A stretch of DNA of 64,000 nt from Nymphaea colorata (lineage: Eukaryota; Streptophyta; Magnoliopsida; Nymphaeales; Nymphaeaceae), in assembly GCF_008831285.2 (NCBI RefSeq), contig NC_045144.1, positions 21,219,716-21,283,715 of the forward strand, read 5' to 3'. The position numbers and the translations under genes were made by a program. Below the pieces are notes generated by a model. That model made no database searches, had not been told where the DNA came from, and was given only the letters and a program-made list of their open reading frames with translations. Shown piece by piece: positions 14,001 through 24,723 of the stretch. Numbering within the stretch: position 1 is the first letter of the stretch; every line of letters starts with the position of its first letter.

Positions 14001-16621
14001 GCATCAGATGAACGGCCGTGGTTAGATGGCTGGGTGATTCTAGATAGCCAAAGTCTCCATTCACTCATGCTCGCTCTCTCTCTCTCGCTCGCTCTCTCTC
14101 TCTTGATACACACACACACACACACATATAACTAAAAAAAAAGAAAAGAAAATGACCTTGTGAGGAAGTTAGATGCTCAATCTAAAGTAAACCTTGAAAA
14201 CAAGGTCTAATGCGAAAAGCCACTGGACAAGGTCCTTCTCCCCAAGTGGGAGAGTGGACATCATAATTTGTGGCAGCAGGAGAACGCGTTCACGGAGCAC
14301 CCACCAAAACTCTAAATAGAAGTTTGCAGCTAGAGGCAACTAATCTCAGTTGATAAGTCAATGGACATATGCTTAACTTTGACTAATCTGCTATTTTTCT
14401 GCTTTTTATGCCTAACTTTGACTAATCTGCTATTTTTCTGCTTTTTAAAAAACTTCAATGTGTAAAGTATTATGATAATTTCTGTTTCTTTCCTTGGATC
14501 TGTTCAATATCGTTTCATATTCTTAGGCAGATTTTAGTTGTATGGTGCAGCATTTTTTTGATATGCAAGTAACACAATTGCTTGCAGGCAGGGCCTGACG
14601 AAAGAAGTATTCCAGGTAATACCATTGCAGTGCAGGCAGACATGCCTTTCAGTGGTCTCACAAGTTTTGGAACTGCCTTTTTGTCCAAATTTGAATGCTC
14701 GCAGATGCCTAATCCTGTAAGCTTACTTTTTGTCGTTGCTGCCATTATTTTCGAGGGGAAATATTTGTGGAAGTCTAACCTTGTTCATTTTGCCTACATC
14801 TTGAAGCTGCTAGAGCACATAACATTCGTTGATACACCAGGAGTACTTTCAGGAGAAAAACAGCGAACTCAACGTAGCTATGATTTTACTGGTGTTACAT
14901 CATGGTTTGCTGCAAAGTGTGACTTGATTTTTCTTTTATTTGATCCTCACAAACTTGATATCAGTGATGAATTCAAGCGTGTTATTGGATCCTTGCGTGG
15001 TCATGATGATAAGATACGCGTGGTTCTCAACAAGGCAGACCAGGTTGACACACAGCAGGTAATATTCTTGTCATGGTTTTACTTTTATTTTTTAATATTA
15101 TGTACTGAAAATATCTATCAGCAAGACCATTTACCTTTATCTTTGTTGGTGCTGGTGGGATGGAATATAGCTGATGAGGGTATATGGAGCATTGATGTGG
15201 TCACTGGGAAAAGTTCTGAATACTCCAGAAGTCATGCGAGTATATATTGGGTATGAATGATTTGTCCTTTTAAATGTCTTTCCTAAGTGTCTAGATGCTC
15301 TAGTTCTTATATTTGGAGATTTTTTTGTTGCTATTTGTTCATTGTTCTTTTGCTAAAGGTCTGCATTGCTGATATTTTCCTCTTTATAATAGTTTAAAGG
15401 ATGATCCAGTTCTTTGGCATTTTGCAAGTTCTTTCTTGTTCAACGTTGAACATAATGCATCAGACTTAGGAAGTGGATAGATCGGAATGGATTGGAACAT
15501 GTTGTTTACCTGCATTTAACTACTTGGAATTGGCCTAGTAGACAATGAGTCAGATTCGGGTTCAAGAGAAGAATTGGTTTACCTAATCAAATTAATGAAT
15601 TATCAGTTTTGGAAGAGATGGGGTCAGGTTCAGTATCAGATAAAACCTAATCTGCTGACATCCCTATGGATCAAATTCTCTCTGTAGTTCTGATTCAATT
15701 TTCTTGAAAGTGTAGATTATAGCAAAATTGTTTCACTTGTATAATCCACTCATTCAGCTTTTCATAAAAAATAACTGATTTCTTAGCTTTAGAATTTTTT
15801 TAAGTACTTGAGTTCTTTGCTTCCGTGGATGGGTAATAGGTACCCCTTATATAATTTTGAAGGTTCATATATTCACATTTCATGTCTTATTTATGACAGC
15901 TCATTTAACGACAAGCCAGTAAATGAGGCTGCTGTTGGTCCGCTAGGAAAAGACTTGTTTGAGAGAGAACAAGACGATCTTCTTTCTGATTTGAAAGATA
16001 TTCCTAAAAAGGCTTGTGACCGTCGTGTAAGATCTTATTCCCGTATCTTGTTTCTGTATATGTATGATATGATAGTTGGTTAGTGGGCGGTTTACTTAAT
16101 TAATCATGTTGGTGTAGATAAATGAATTTGTAAAGCGAGCTAGAGCTGCAAAGATACATGCATATATAATCAGCCATCTTAAAAAAGAAATGCCTGCAAT
16201 GATGGGAAAGGCCAAGGCACAGCAACGTCTTATTGACAACCTTGAAGATGAATTTGCGAAGGTCAGTGTGGCATTGCTTGTACTAAATTAGATTTATAAT
16301 TTTGGAGCTTTTCTTAGTATTCTTTAAATTTCTGTTAATTTGCATCAGGTTATGCGAGCACTATTTTCAGTATAAATTCTATGTGCCTGTCTTTTTCAAT
16401 CTTGACAGGGAGTTTCACAACTTAGATCTCTAGCTTATTGTTTCTTGCAGCACGCATGCTATTTTGATGCTTATGAAGCTTTTATTGTGTTCCATGCTTT
16501 CAATGGCACAAGCATGGTCCATTGTCCACCTAAACCAGGTGCTAATGTAGATCTCTAGGTGGATCTATAAGGCTTGTAGAAGTTTGTACTGTAAATGAAC
16601 AAGGAAGATAGTCTGTGATCT

Positions 16622-16681
<60 letters not shown>

Positions 16682-16901
16682 TTTGACTTTGACCCAAGTT
16701 GTTCCTGTGGTTCAGGTCCAGAGAGAGTTCCATCTTCCTGCTGGGGACTTTCCCAATGTTGACCACTTCCGCGAAGTGCTTAGTGGTTATAGCATTGACC
16801 GATTTGAGAAGCTCAAGCCGAAACTGATTCAAAATGTGGATGACATGCTGGGATATGACATCCCTGAGCTCCTTCGCAACTTCCGGAACCCATACGATTA
16901 A
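8077..16901 (+). CDS. EHD: EH-domain-containing ATPase of the EHD family
   Basis: A dynamin-like membrane-remodelling ATPase of endocytosis and endosome recycling. The 541-aa product comes from 16 exons: 8077-8161, 8249-8328, 10292-10360, 10494-10551, 12459-12514, 12610-12646, 12872-12927, 13172-13285, 13398-13500, 13601-13650, 14588-14716, 14807-15058, 15171-15250, 15900-16026, 16118-16261, 16716-16901. The N-terminal EH domain has a full EF-hand loop (DSDDDGRITGND, residues 27-38). The P-loop GQYSTGKT is at about 200-207, DTPG at about 288-291 and NKAD at about 354-357, followed by the helical region and a C terminus ending NFRNPYD. The EH domain at the N terminus is the plant arrangement; animal EHDs carry it at the C terminus. 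Length fits plant EHD1/EHD2 (about 515-545 aa); I cannot say which paralogue it is. All motifs are intact. Exon 10 ends at a duplicated splice donor (see findings). Confidence 0.95.
8822..9055 (+). repeat. Diverged tandem repeat in EHD intron 2
   Basis: Two copies of about 90 bp lie about 145 bp apart. Both contain GACATGAATGCAGCACTCA or AACATGAATACAGCACTCA, followed by matching GGAATGAAAT..TCATCTG blocks. This is an old local duplication with no coding signal. Confidence 0.5.
13633..13840 (+). repeat. 104-bp tandem duplication over an EHD splice donor
   Basis: Two adjacent copies with period 104 (13633-13736 and 13737-13840) are essentially identical. Each contains the last 18 bases of exon 10 (ending GTTGTAATG), the donor GTAATAG, a CT run and a TA run, and ends ATTGAATGGT. 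The gene therefore has two copies of the exon-10 donor. Using the first keeps the EHD frame. Reading through to the second enters VIVCALSLS in frame and meets TGA about 26 codons later. Confidence 0.9.
13832..14070. mobile_element. Foldback MITE in EHD intron 10
   Basis: The outer sequence GAATGGTGACT at the left matches AGTCTCCATTC at the right in inverted orientation. Inner blocks pair too: CATCTAACCA.GG with its complement near 14020, and GGAGAAAAA with TTTTTCTCC. The whole 235 bp is thus an imperfect hairpin with no coding capacity. A related copy in reverse orientation lies at 40727-40910 and shares a core of about 34 bp (GATGAGCAT..CTAGTATTAGTTC). Both copies are bordered by CT and TA microsatellites. 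Confidence 0.6.
14374..14450 (+). repeat. 39-bp tandem repeat in EHD intron 10
   Basis: Two nearly identical copies of a unit containing AACTTTGACTAATCTGC and a TATTTTTCTGCTTTTTA tail are spaced 39 bp apart (14375 and 14414). They form a recent local duplication, with no function evident. Confidence 0.9.
16622..16679. repeat. (GA)n microsatellite just before the last EHD exon
   Basis: About 28 GA units lie some 37 bp upstream of the acceptor of exon 16. On the coding strand this is a purine run, not a pyrimidine tract, so it does not itself serve as the splice polypyrimidine tract. Confidence 0.97.
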
Positions 16902-17184
16902 AAAGGCTCCTGAAGATCATTTTGGTGATCGTAATTTGCTTGTCTTTATTTTAGATTCCTTTTTTTTTCTCCCTTAAATCATATGCATCAATGAGTAACT
17001 TCTGTAATCAAATGCCGAACTTGGAGTTGAACACTGCATATACTCATTTTTTGGTATCCGGGTCGATTGAGGATGGTGATCTCCACCACATAGAGAAATA
17101 TAACCTTATATGAGTTCCGTACTGTGTAAAATATTCTTTATTTTTTTGTTCTAATTGCAGGCTGCAAATACTTTCCTGCTAAAG

Positions 17185-17275
17185 ATGTGCATGCACATGC
17201 ATGATGCATGCAAACACATGCAGACGCAAGTGTGCACACATGCTGTGCTCACAATTGCATGCATACTTGCATCTT
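17185..17275. repeat. CATGCA/TGCATG-rich cluster
   Basis: Repeated GCATGC, CATGCATG and ACATGCA units occur in about 90 bp (for example GCATGCACATGCATGATGCA). CATGCA is the core of the RY element bound by B3-domain seed regulators such as ABI3 and FUS3. The cluster lies 280 bp after the EHD stop and 1.2 kb before GrpE. It may equally be an alternating purine-pyrimidine simple repeat. Confidence 0.5.
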
Positions 17276-17950
17276 CATTGATAAACAAGCGCATACCAAA
17301 ACGTCGGATGTAAGTATGCATGTTAGTGTGTTTTATTGGTGCAGCTAGACAGGCATTTTAGGATGATGGTCGTTAGCAGCTTTAACTATCTCCAATGATT
17401 GGTAAAACATATCCGAGTCAAATAGAAATTCTTCGAAGCATGAACAACCAACGGTTAGAAGAAATTCATGAGCTCGAAGAAAATGTTTTTGGATCTGTTA
17501 ACATACAAACTGGTGGGTTCGAGAGATCTGGCCGGTAAAAGATCCAATATCGTTAATCTATTGGTCGCCTCTCCCGACAAGGCTGTATGTTGAGTTAAAT
17601 CAATGTATTGAACTTTTATATACTTAAATTCCTCAAAAGATTGTAATTGATGGTTGATTCTAATCGTTAAGGTGTGCCAAATGTTCTTGCATCCGCGTGC
17701 ATTTGGAAATTGTATATGGACGTAGTTAGGCCAAATACAGCTATTCACTACATACGATTAATCACATATTGATTAATCAGACCTAAGAGTCAGATTTGGG
17801 TTCTGAACACAAAATACCAATACCAATTTGTTTTGATTGAACTCAGATGCCCATTGGATTTGGCAAAAAAAAAAAAAATCCTTTGACTTCAATTCTTAAA
17901 TGGTTTTCAACTTTATGAAATCTGAGTAGTTGATACGAGAGAGAGAGACT

Positions 17951-18089
17951 CAAATTCTTACAGAAGCGCATTATGAAGATGTCATTTAAGAACCAAATAC
18001 TTGCTTTAATGAAATTAAGGCAAATTCTTGCAAAAGTGCATTATGAAATTGTCATTTAAGAACAAATAGTTGGTTCAATGAGATTAAAA
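17951..18089 (+). repeat. Diverged 70-bp tandem repeat
   Basis: Two copies start at 17951 and 18021, each with CAAATTCTT.CA.AAG.GCATTATGAA, a GTCATTTAAGAAC block and an AATGA.ATTAA end. They differ at about ten positions, so this is an old duplication upstream of the GrpE gene. Confidence 0.85.
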
Positions 18090-18439
18090 CTTTAGAATCC
18101 TATATTTAAGGTTAGGAAAAAAGGTTGGAGATAAGACTTGGGATCTAATATCTAGAATTAGGGGAGAAAAAATTGGTATTGGAAATCTAGCGGGGGACAG
18201 GATCTGGATATCCCATTGCACGTTAGTCAGACACAAAATCCTATTGGATTCTGTGCGGACCCAAATCGAATTATACCCGACCCGTTGAGAGCCGACCCTT
18301 TGGCAGGCGAATTCTGCGTGCGGTGTGCGGCGGTTCGCTTCGAACTTTTCCCGCAAGAAAAGCGCCTCCTGGCTGCTGTGCCCTAAAAGAACGTCCTTGC
18401 TTCTTCCCTCTCTGCGCTTTCTCTCTCTAGTCACTGGAC

Positions 18440-21400
18440 ATGGTGAACATGGCGCTGCGCGTGGCGATCAGAAATGGGTTTGGTCGGTTGCGGGGCGTCC
18501 TTGCTCCTAGCTCTCTCCAGAGCCGTCATCTCCTCCACCACTCTACTTCGGCGGCGGCCCGACTTCCACCTGTAAGAATGCTTCTTTCTCCCTCACTTTC
18601 TCGTTCTGGTTTCTTTCCTTTTCCATTTATTTATTTGCTCTCTGTTATGCATGCTTTTCTGTGCTCTTTATTTATCTTTTTATCTCTCTGGTGGGTACGA
18701 ATATATTTGTATCTATGATCTTTTTTCAGTAAATTGTTCTTGTGGGAAGAAGGCGGTTGGGCATTGACCAATCTTTTGGAGATAAACGTTCTCCTGGAGT
18801 TACGAGAAAGTACGAAAAATTATTGAAGGTGTCTTGTAAGAAGGATGTTCCAGCTTGCTTGTTCTCGCGGAGTGCTTTCGAGCTTGATGTCCAGGCGACC
18901 GCGCAGTTTTAGGAACCGAAGTTAAGATGGTTTCTGATAGTTTCAATGCAAAAACAATACGATTTAGAATCTATTATCTATATTTACCGGACTAATATCA
19001 AGCTGGCGGATATAGAAAATGGTGCGCATTAAATAAAAGTTGTGAAGGAAAGAAGTCGCACTTATATTCCATAATTAGAAAGTTAATAACGAAGAAATAC
19101 TTATCTTTCATATACTTCTTCTGGTTTGGTTTGACATCGGTCTTTCTATCTAACCATTCTTATTATTCAGTGAGGTTTCTTGTGTAATTGCACTAGATGC
19201 CCTGAAATAGGTCGATGTCGTGGAAATGCAGACATGGAAACTTCAAATGCCAAACCCAATTGTCCCTGGGCTCATGAACGAGCAGATTGCAGTTGCGCTA
19301 CTCATCTGCTTTTGCACCACATCTAGTTTATCTACATGTTTTTTGAGGTGTATTATGGTTCACCCTGCTTAGGATGATAATGGGTCACTGTTTCTGCTCT
19401 GGTAGCATGATTTTGTTTTTTTTTGAGCACCCATAGAGAGGGTAGAAAATCTTTTGCTTACATAAACACAAATGTGTGTACTGAAGGTGCATGGAAACGA
19501 TGTTTTATTGTTTAAGTGCCAATTATACAAGTTCACTCTTGACTTTCGGTAACCTGCATTAGGGACTTTTTACATATTTGCACATAGGTTCATGTAGAAC
19601 TGTCTAATCAGCTTTTCATATTTGTCGAATAAAGTGCAAGACTGCGATTGGAGGACAGACTATTCTTTATTTCACTGAATACAATTTCTCCTTTGTTGTG
19701 TCCTTAAGAATTTTAAATAGCTTTTCTTTCTTCGAGGATAAAGAACAATTTTTCCAATAAGAAAGATGGCTACAAGAATCTGTTGAGTAGTGCCTCTCAG
19801 AGAAAAAGGTAGAAAAGCAGGTGGTCCCTTGGAGGGTTCCAATCCTGGTTGCCAAGAGTGGTACTTTGCTTTGAAAATGAACGGGCTTGACATCATGAAC
19901 TAGACTTTTACCCTTTTCATTCTTTCTCTTCTGTTTTTCTCCCTTTTTTCTGTTTTTCACTTTTTCATTTTTTTCTCTTATCATTCTCCTTCTTCTTCCT
20001 TACCGTTTTCATTCTTTTTCTTCTGCTTTTTCCCCTTTTCTCTGTTTTTCACTTTCTTCCCCTTCTCGTCCTCATTCTTGCTCCTCGTCATTTTGTTTCA
20101 TATAATGTTTTTCCTTCTTTGCTACTTCTTTTTAAAAACATTTGTTGGAAGTTTTGACCTTCCTGTTGATCCAAGGAATTGACAATAAATCAATAATATC
20201 ATTTGTTACCTGGTTGTCAACCCATGCGTAGTCGACCAACTAGCCCGCCAAGTAGGCAATAGTTTGACTAGTACATGGGCACAAGATCAGAAGGGTCCAG
20301 TTCAATGGACTATTGTTGATTGATAGTCCTTATGTTTGATAAGTTACAATTTTTTCTATTTTTTTCTCTTTTTCAGAAAGCCTATTTTCTCTTTGTTAGA
20401 TGAAAATGCTGTTTGTTTTTGTTATTTTCCAGATAACATGATGGCCTTTTAGTTTGTCATTATGCTAAATAATAGTGAATCTTTATGGCAGTTTTCTCCT
20501 TTGCGGATAACACCAGTTATGCATTATTCAGTTTTTGGGAACATGCTTCAGAGATTTGGTATTTCTTCTTCTGCATCACCTCAAGCTACTGAGAAACATA
20601 ACAATCATTCTTCAGTGGATCAAAATCCCATCAAGGGCAATGACGTCACCTCTCAATCCAGCACCGGAGTTGCTAATGCAGAAGGTGGGGAGGTTGACGT
20701 TACAGAGACTACAGAAAAGACAGGTTCAGAATCGGAAACTGACTCTTCCAAGTCTAGGAAGAGGAGAAGAAGTACTAAACGGATTGCGTTTTCTGATTCA
20801 GATGCTGAGAGCGATCTTTCTGTTGATGACCTTGTGAAATTAGTAGCTGAGAAGGAAGAACTGGTAAACTCTAAACAGAAGGAGATTGAACAGTTAAAGG
20901 ATAAAGTTCTTCGCAGCTATGCAGAAATGGAGAATGTCATTGATAGAACAAAGCGTGAAGCAGAGAATTCAAAAAAATTTGCAATTCAGGTTTGCATTCT
21001 AGTCTTCTAGACTGTGGATCTAACTTTCTCATGGACTCTTTTTGTGATGCATTTTCCTTTCCTTTATCCATGGGAGGATCGCTTGAGTATTCTATATTTA
21101 TATTGCAGAACTTTGCCAAGAGCTTGTTAGATGTTGCTGATAATCTAGGGCGTGCTTCATCTGTTGTCAAAGACAGCTTTCAAAAGATAGATCCTACAAA
21201 GGATTCCTCTGGGGCAGTTCCACTTTTAAAAACGCTTTTGGAGGGTGTTGAGATGACAGATAAACAGCTTATTGAGGTAAATCTATTTCCTTTAATATTC
21301 TAACACCAATTTTGTTTGTTTGATTGTATCTTAGGCTTTAATTAATGTTTGCAAGTGATCTTTAGGACTGTTTAGTATATTATTGTATCCAGTCTAAAAC

Positions 21401-21872
21401 AAATATTTGTCAAATTATTAAGAGGAGTCTTTTTTTCCAAAAAAAAGGCAAAGGATGTTTTTTATTTGTGTGTTGGCATAGGGGGAGCACTCATTACACA
21501 ATTCATCATCAACAAAGTCATCTGATCTAGCTTTCAGTTTTTCGATTTTCCTGTTTTTGTTACTTCTTTTAAATTTAAAAGAGTTTACTGGAGAGCTGGT
21601 TGTTTAAATTGGTGAACTATAGGTTATATCATTTTTAACTGTTGTGGAGATTGAATTTCTGTAAAATCTTTCATTCTACTGTTATAGTGTCATGTTCATA
21701 AGGTTAGTTACTTTATTATGAATGGATCATCTCTGTTGCGTGTTTTGGTCATCACAAGGTAGGAACTACTTTTCAAACTTAATGTGTCAAAGGGAGACAG
21801 TGACATATGTTTCCTACACTGTCGCAAGTTGTCAGTATCTCACGCTTGATGTAAGTAAGAGCTATATATATA

Positions 21873-21971
<99 letters not shown>

Positions 21972-24723
21972 AGAGAGAGGAGGCACTGCTATGGCTGTCT
22001 GGCCTCTCGAGCAGGTGTGTGAGAGTCCGAATTCCTCCATCTGGCAAGAGGAATTCACATTTTCTATATGTATGGGAGTTCTATGATGCCACGTGTGTGG
22101 GATGGTTAAAAATTGAAACTCTGTCACTAAGAAATAGCCGCCACATGAGCACCAGTGATGGTTTCTAATGCAACAATGGTTCATGCCTTCATGGTATTTT
22201 TAGCAACGATTCATGATGCTTTTAGCAACAGTTTTTTAATTTGTAGCTATCCAGAACATCCGGCACACAACAGCACAGAGTTCTCCTATGTATACCTATG
22301 TACTCATGAGGTGAGAAATTAAAAGACAGGGAATAGTGTGCTTTCTTTTATATTCATTATCTAACCGAAAAGGAGGAAAGGACAGGTAGCACCTCAGCCT
22401 GCCTTCTCTTTTTGGAGAGCCTCCTTTTTGTCAAATAAGAAAAGGAACAACCGTTAAGAATTGTTGAAGAAGTGCTAATGTCAGTGTATATAAGTGTCAA
22501 ACATGGAGATCTCCATCTTATAGAAGTGTCACAGGTAACATAAATCGTGACATATGAGTTTCATGCAACAAATTAAGAAAATATGTAACTAGAAGCTATG
22601 CTAACTTAAAGAATGTTTTGTCTGTATGTCCTTCAATTAAAGTTCCAAAGTTCTTCCTGGTCACTGCCTGTTGGGTAACTGCACCAAGTTTATGCACTTC
22701 TTAGCTGTCAAATGCTTTTCGACAATATGAATAGTTAAATAATGCTTTTTGTTTTCCTCTTTTATGTTTGTGTTACTTGCTCCGTTGGTATATCTGGATC
22801 TGGTTTGATGTTTGAGAATACGAAGCAACACCACCTTTGGAATAGTTAATTATAAGGAGCAATAGTGACAATAAATTCAATATCAATTCCTTTGTTATGG
22901 GCATGTTCTCTTTTTTGGTTAATTGTTAAAACTTAAAAGTTCAAGCCATTACTGTGTTGCTTTGAACTACAGGTGCTCAGAAAATTTGGAGTCGAGAAGT
23001 TTGAACCTATAGATGAATCTTTCGATCCAAATAGACATAATGCTGTTTTTCAAGTGCCCGATGCTTCAAAGCCACCCGGTACCGTTGCTGTTGTCTTGAA
23101 GGTACATCTACATGAGTGCCGAACTTCTATGGATAATGAAAGAAATATCTGTTTCTTTGCTTCTCACATTTCACCCTCATGAAACACGAGTGGTGTGCTT
23201 TGGTCTTGTGTACATATGAAATAAATGCCTGTACTTTTGGTGTGTCCTACAATACACCAGTCAAATCCTGGTTCAATGTTTTGCGTCTAATACAAATAAC
23301 AGTTTTCTTTACTAACACACAACACTGGTCTTGTGTTCATATGAAAGAAATGCCTGTACTTTTGGTGTGTCCTACAATACACCAGTCAAATCCTGGTTCA
23401 ATGTTTTGCGTCTAATACAAATAACAGTTTTCTTTACTAACACACAACACAAGAAATTAAAATGACTGGATTTTTTGGAAATATTGGGAAATTTTCAAGG
23501 CAATTAGTTTTTCCTTAGTGTGTATTAGGTCAGTCAAATTTGATCTATTCAAGGCAACAATATCTCCTCAAAGAGAAACCCTTAGGAAATAGGAAGAACA
23601 AGATGTGGGGAGTGCACTTCATCTTTCAATTATTCTAACTGGTTTATCCTATTGACTGTAATGTTACACATGGTGATTTTTCTCAGGAATACATCAGTAA
23701 TATTTGACTGAAAAAGAAGAAAAACACTTCGATAATGTTTTCCTGGAAATTTTTTCATGGTTTATTCTTAATTCTTTCTATAAGGTGAGGTCTGGAACAG
23801 GCCAAGAGCTTACTCGTCTTCCATATTCACACATCAGCATGTCCTTCATAATTATTTGACATTAGGTGGAACCTAACAAGCATGGTGTCCCTCCAAGGTA
23901 GAGGGAGGTCATGTAAATCACTTGGGATCCCTGACTGTAAAATAGTTGTATGTTTCTGAAACTATAATGGCTGCAGATAGCAAATTAACTAGGTAGGTCC
24001 ATGTCTCACTGAAATCTCTTCGTAAATTTGTGATTAGATTGATTTTGTGGCTAATGACGCGTGGAGAAACTGAGTGGAACAGCTTGGCCAAAGTTTGCTT
24101 TTCCCAAGGGCATTGTTTCCCTTGGAGCCCATAAATTCTATATAGGTGGACTAGCTCAATTTTTAAGTGCTTATAATATACACCTGCATGAGATGTAGAA
24201 ATAAAAAGTCAAAAACAAAATTCAGCTGGCAGTTACAAAATTTAGGATTATCAGAGTAATGATGATAGAAGTGTGTTTTCGTCTTGCTCAACGGTACATG
24301 TACTATTTGCTTACTTTAGGATGCAGTATATATATATATTTTTGTTATGTTGGGGTTTATAATTCTTCTTAAGCCTCCTCCTAGCGTGCAAAAGAAAGCA
24401 TTATAACATTACCTTCAGTGTTCAATCCTGGAAGTTAGAGGTCCTTATTAGAGCATCAAGCCCTCCAGTAGCCTGAGCTTGACGTTCCTTTGATTTTTTG
24501 CATCTTCTATTTATTTTCTTTCTATTTAATGTGGCTATGTCTGTTGTGCTGCCTGTCTTCAGTTGTTTTTGTTCTTTTATTTACTCTTCCCAAAGTTTTC
24601 AAAGATACGTAGTTGTTGATATGTTATCACAATTTGCAGTCAGGATACACATTGTATGACCGGATTATTCGCCCGGCTGAAGTTGGTGTCACGGCAGCTG
24701 CTCCTGGCAATGAAGCGGAATAG
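18440..24723 (+). CDS. MGE1: Mitochondrial GrpE-type nucleotide exchange factor (Mge1)
   Basis: A co-chaperone that releases ADP from mitochondrial Hsp70 during protein import and folding. The five exons are 18440-18571, 20492-20989, 21109-21276, 22973-23101 and 24640-24723, giving 336 aa. The start [19 protein letters not shown] is rich in arginine and lacks acids, as a mitochondrial presequence should; a second ATG follows three codons later (18449). A poorly conserved acidic/Ser region (about 75-155) includes a basic patch [11 protein letters not shown] long coiled coil (about 155-210) follows, then the GrpE core: [49 protein letters not shown] and [17 protein letters not shown]. Length and motif order fit plant mitochondrial GrpE; the plastid CGE type is less similar. 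The basic patch resembles a nuclear signal but is probably incidental. All junctions keep phase. Confidence 0.95.
19905..20085. repeat. Polypyrimidine tract, roughly two copies, in GrpE intron 1
   Basis: About 180 bp of nearly pure C and T, made of two related segments about 90 bp apart, each with TTTTCATTCTTT and CTGTTTTTCACTTT. Mirror-like homopyrimidine tracts of this length can form triplex DNA; whether this one does is inference. Confidence 0.8.
21863..21980. repeat. Long (TA)n tract in GrpE intron 3
   Basis: Roughly 100 bp of TA repeats with two TTTA interruptions, followed by AAAGAGAGAGAGG. Tyr-Ile repeat open frames across it are artefacts of the repeat. Confidence 0.97.
23201..23450 (+). 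repeat. 125-bp perfect-period tandem duplication in GrpE intron 4
   Basis: The copies 23201-23325 and 23326-23450 differ at about two positions only (TGTACATATGAAATAAATG against TGTTCATATGAAAGAAATG). Each starts TGGTCTTGTG and ends ACACAACAC. The duplication begins 100 bp after the exon 4 donor and does not touch coding sequence. Confidence 0.95.

Larger units (their letters stand above)
16902..18439. other. Intergenic region between EHD and GrpE genes
   Basis: This holds the EHD 3' UTR and the GrpE promoter and leader. It includes a cluster of CATGCA motifs (17185-17275) and a diverged 70-bp tandem repeat (17951-18089). The last 200 bp are richer in GC and end in a CT-rich leader just before the GrpE ATG. 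No gene was recognised. Confidence 0.6.

Noticed and set aside
21722-22184. Open frames with long Tyr-Ile repeats on both strands
   Set aside because: Artefacts of the (TA)n microsatellite, which has no stop codons in some frames.
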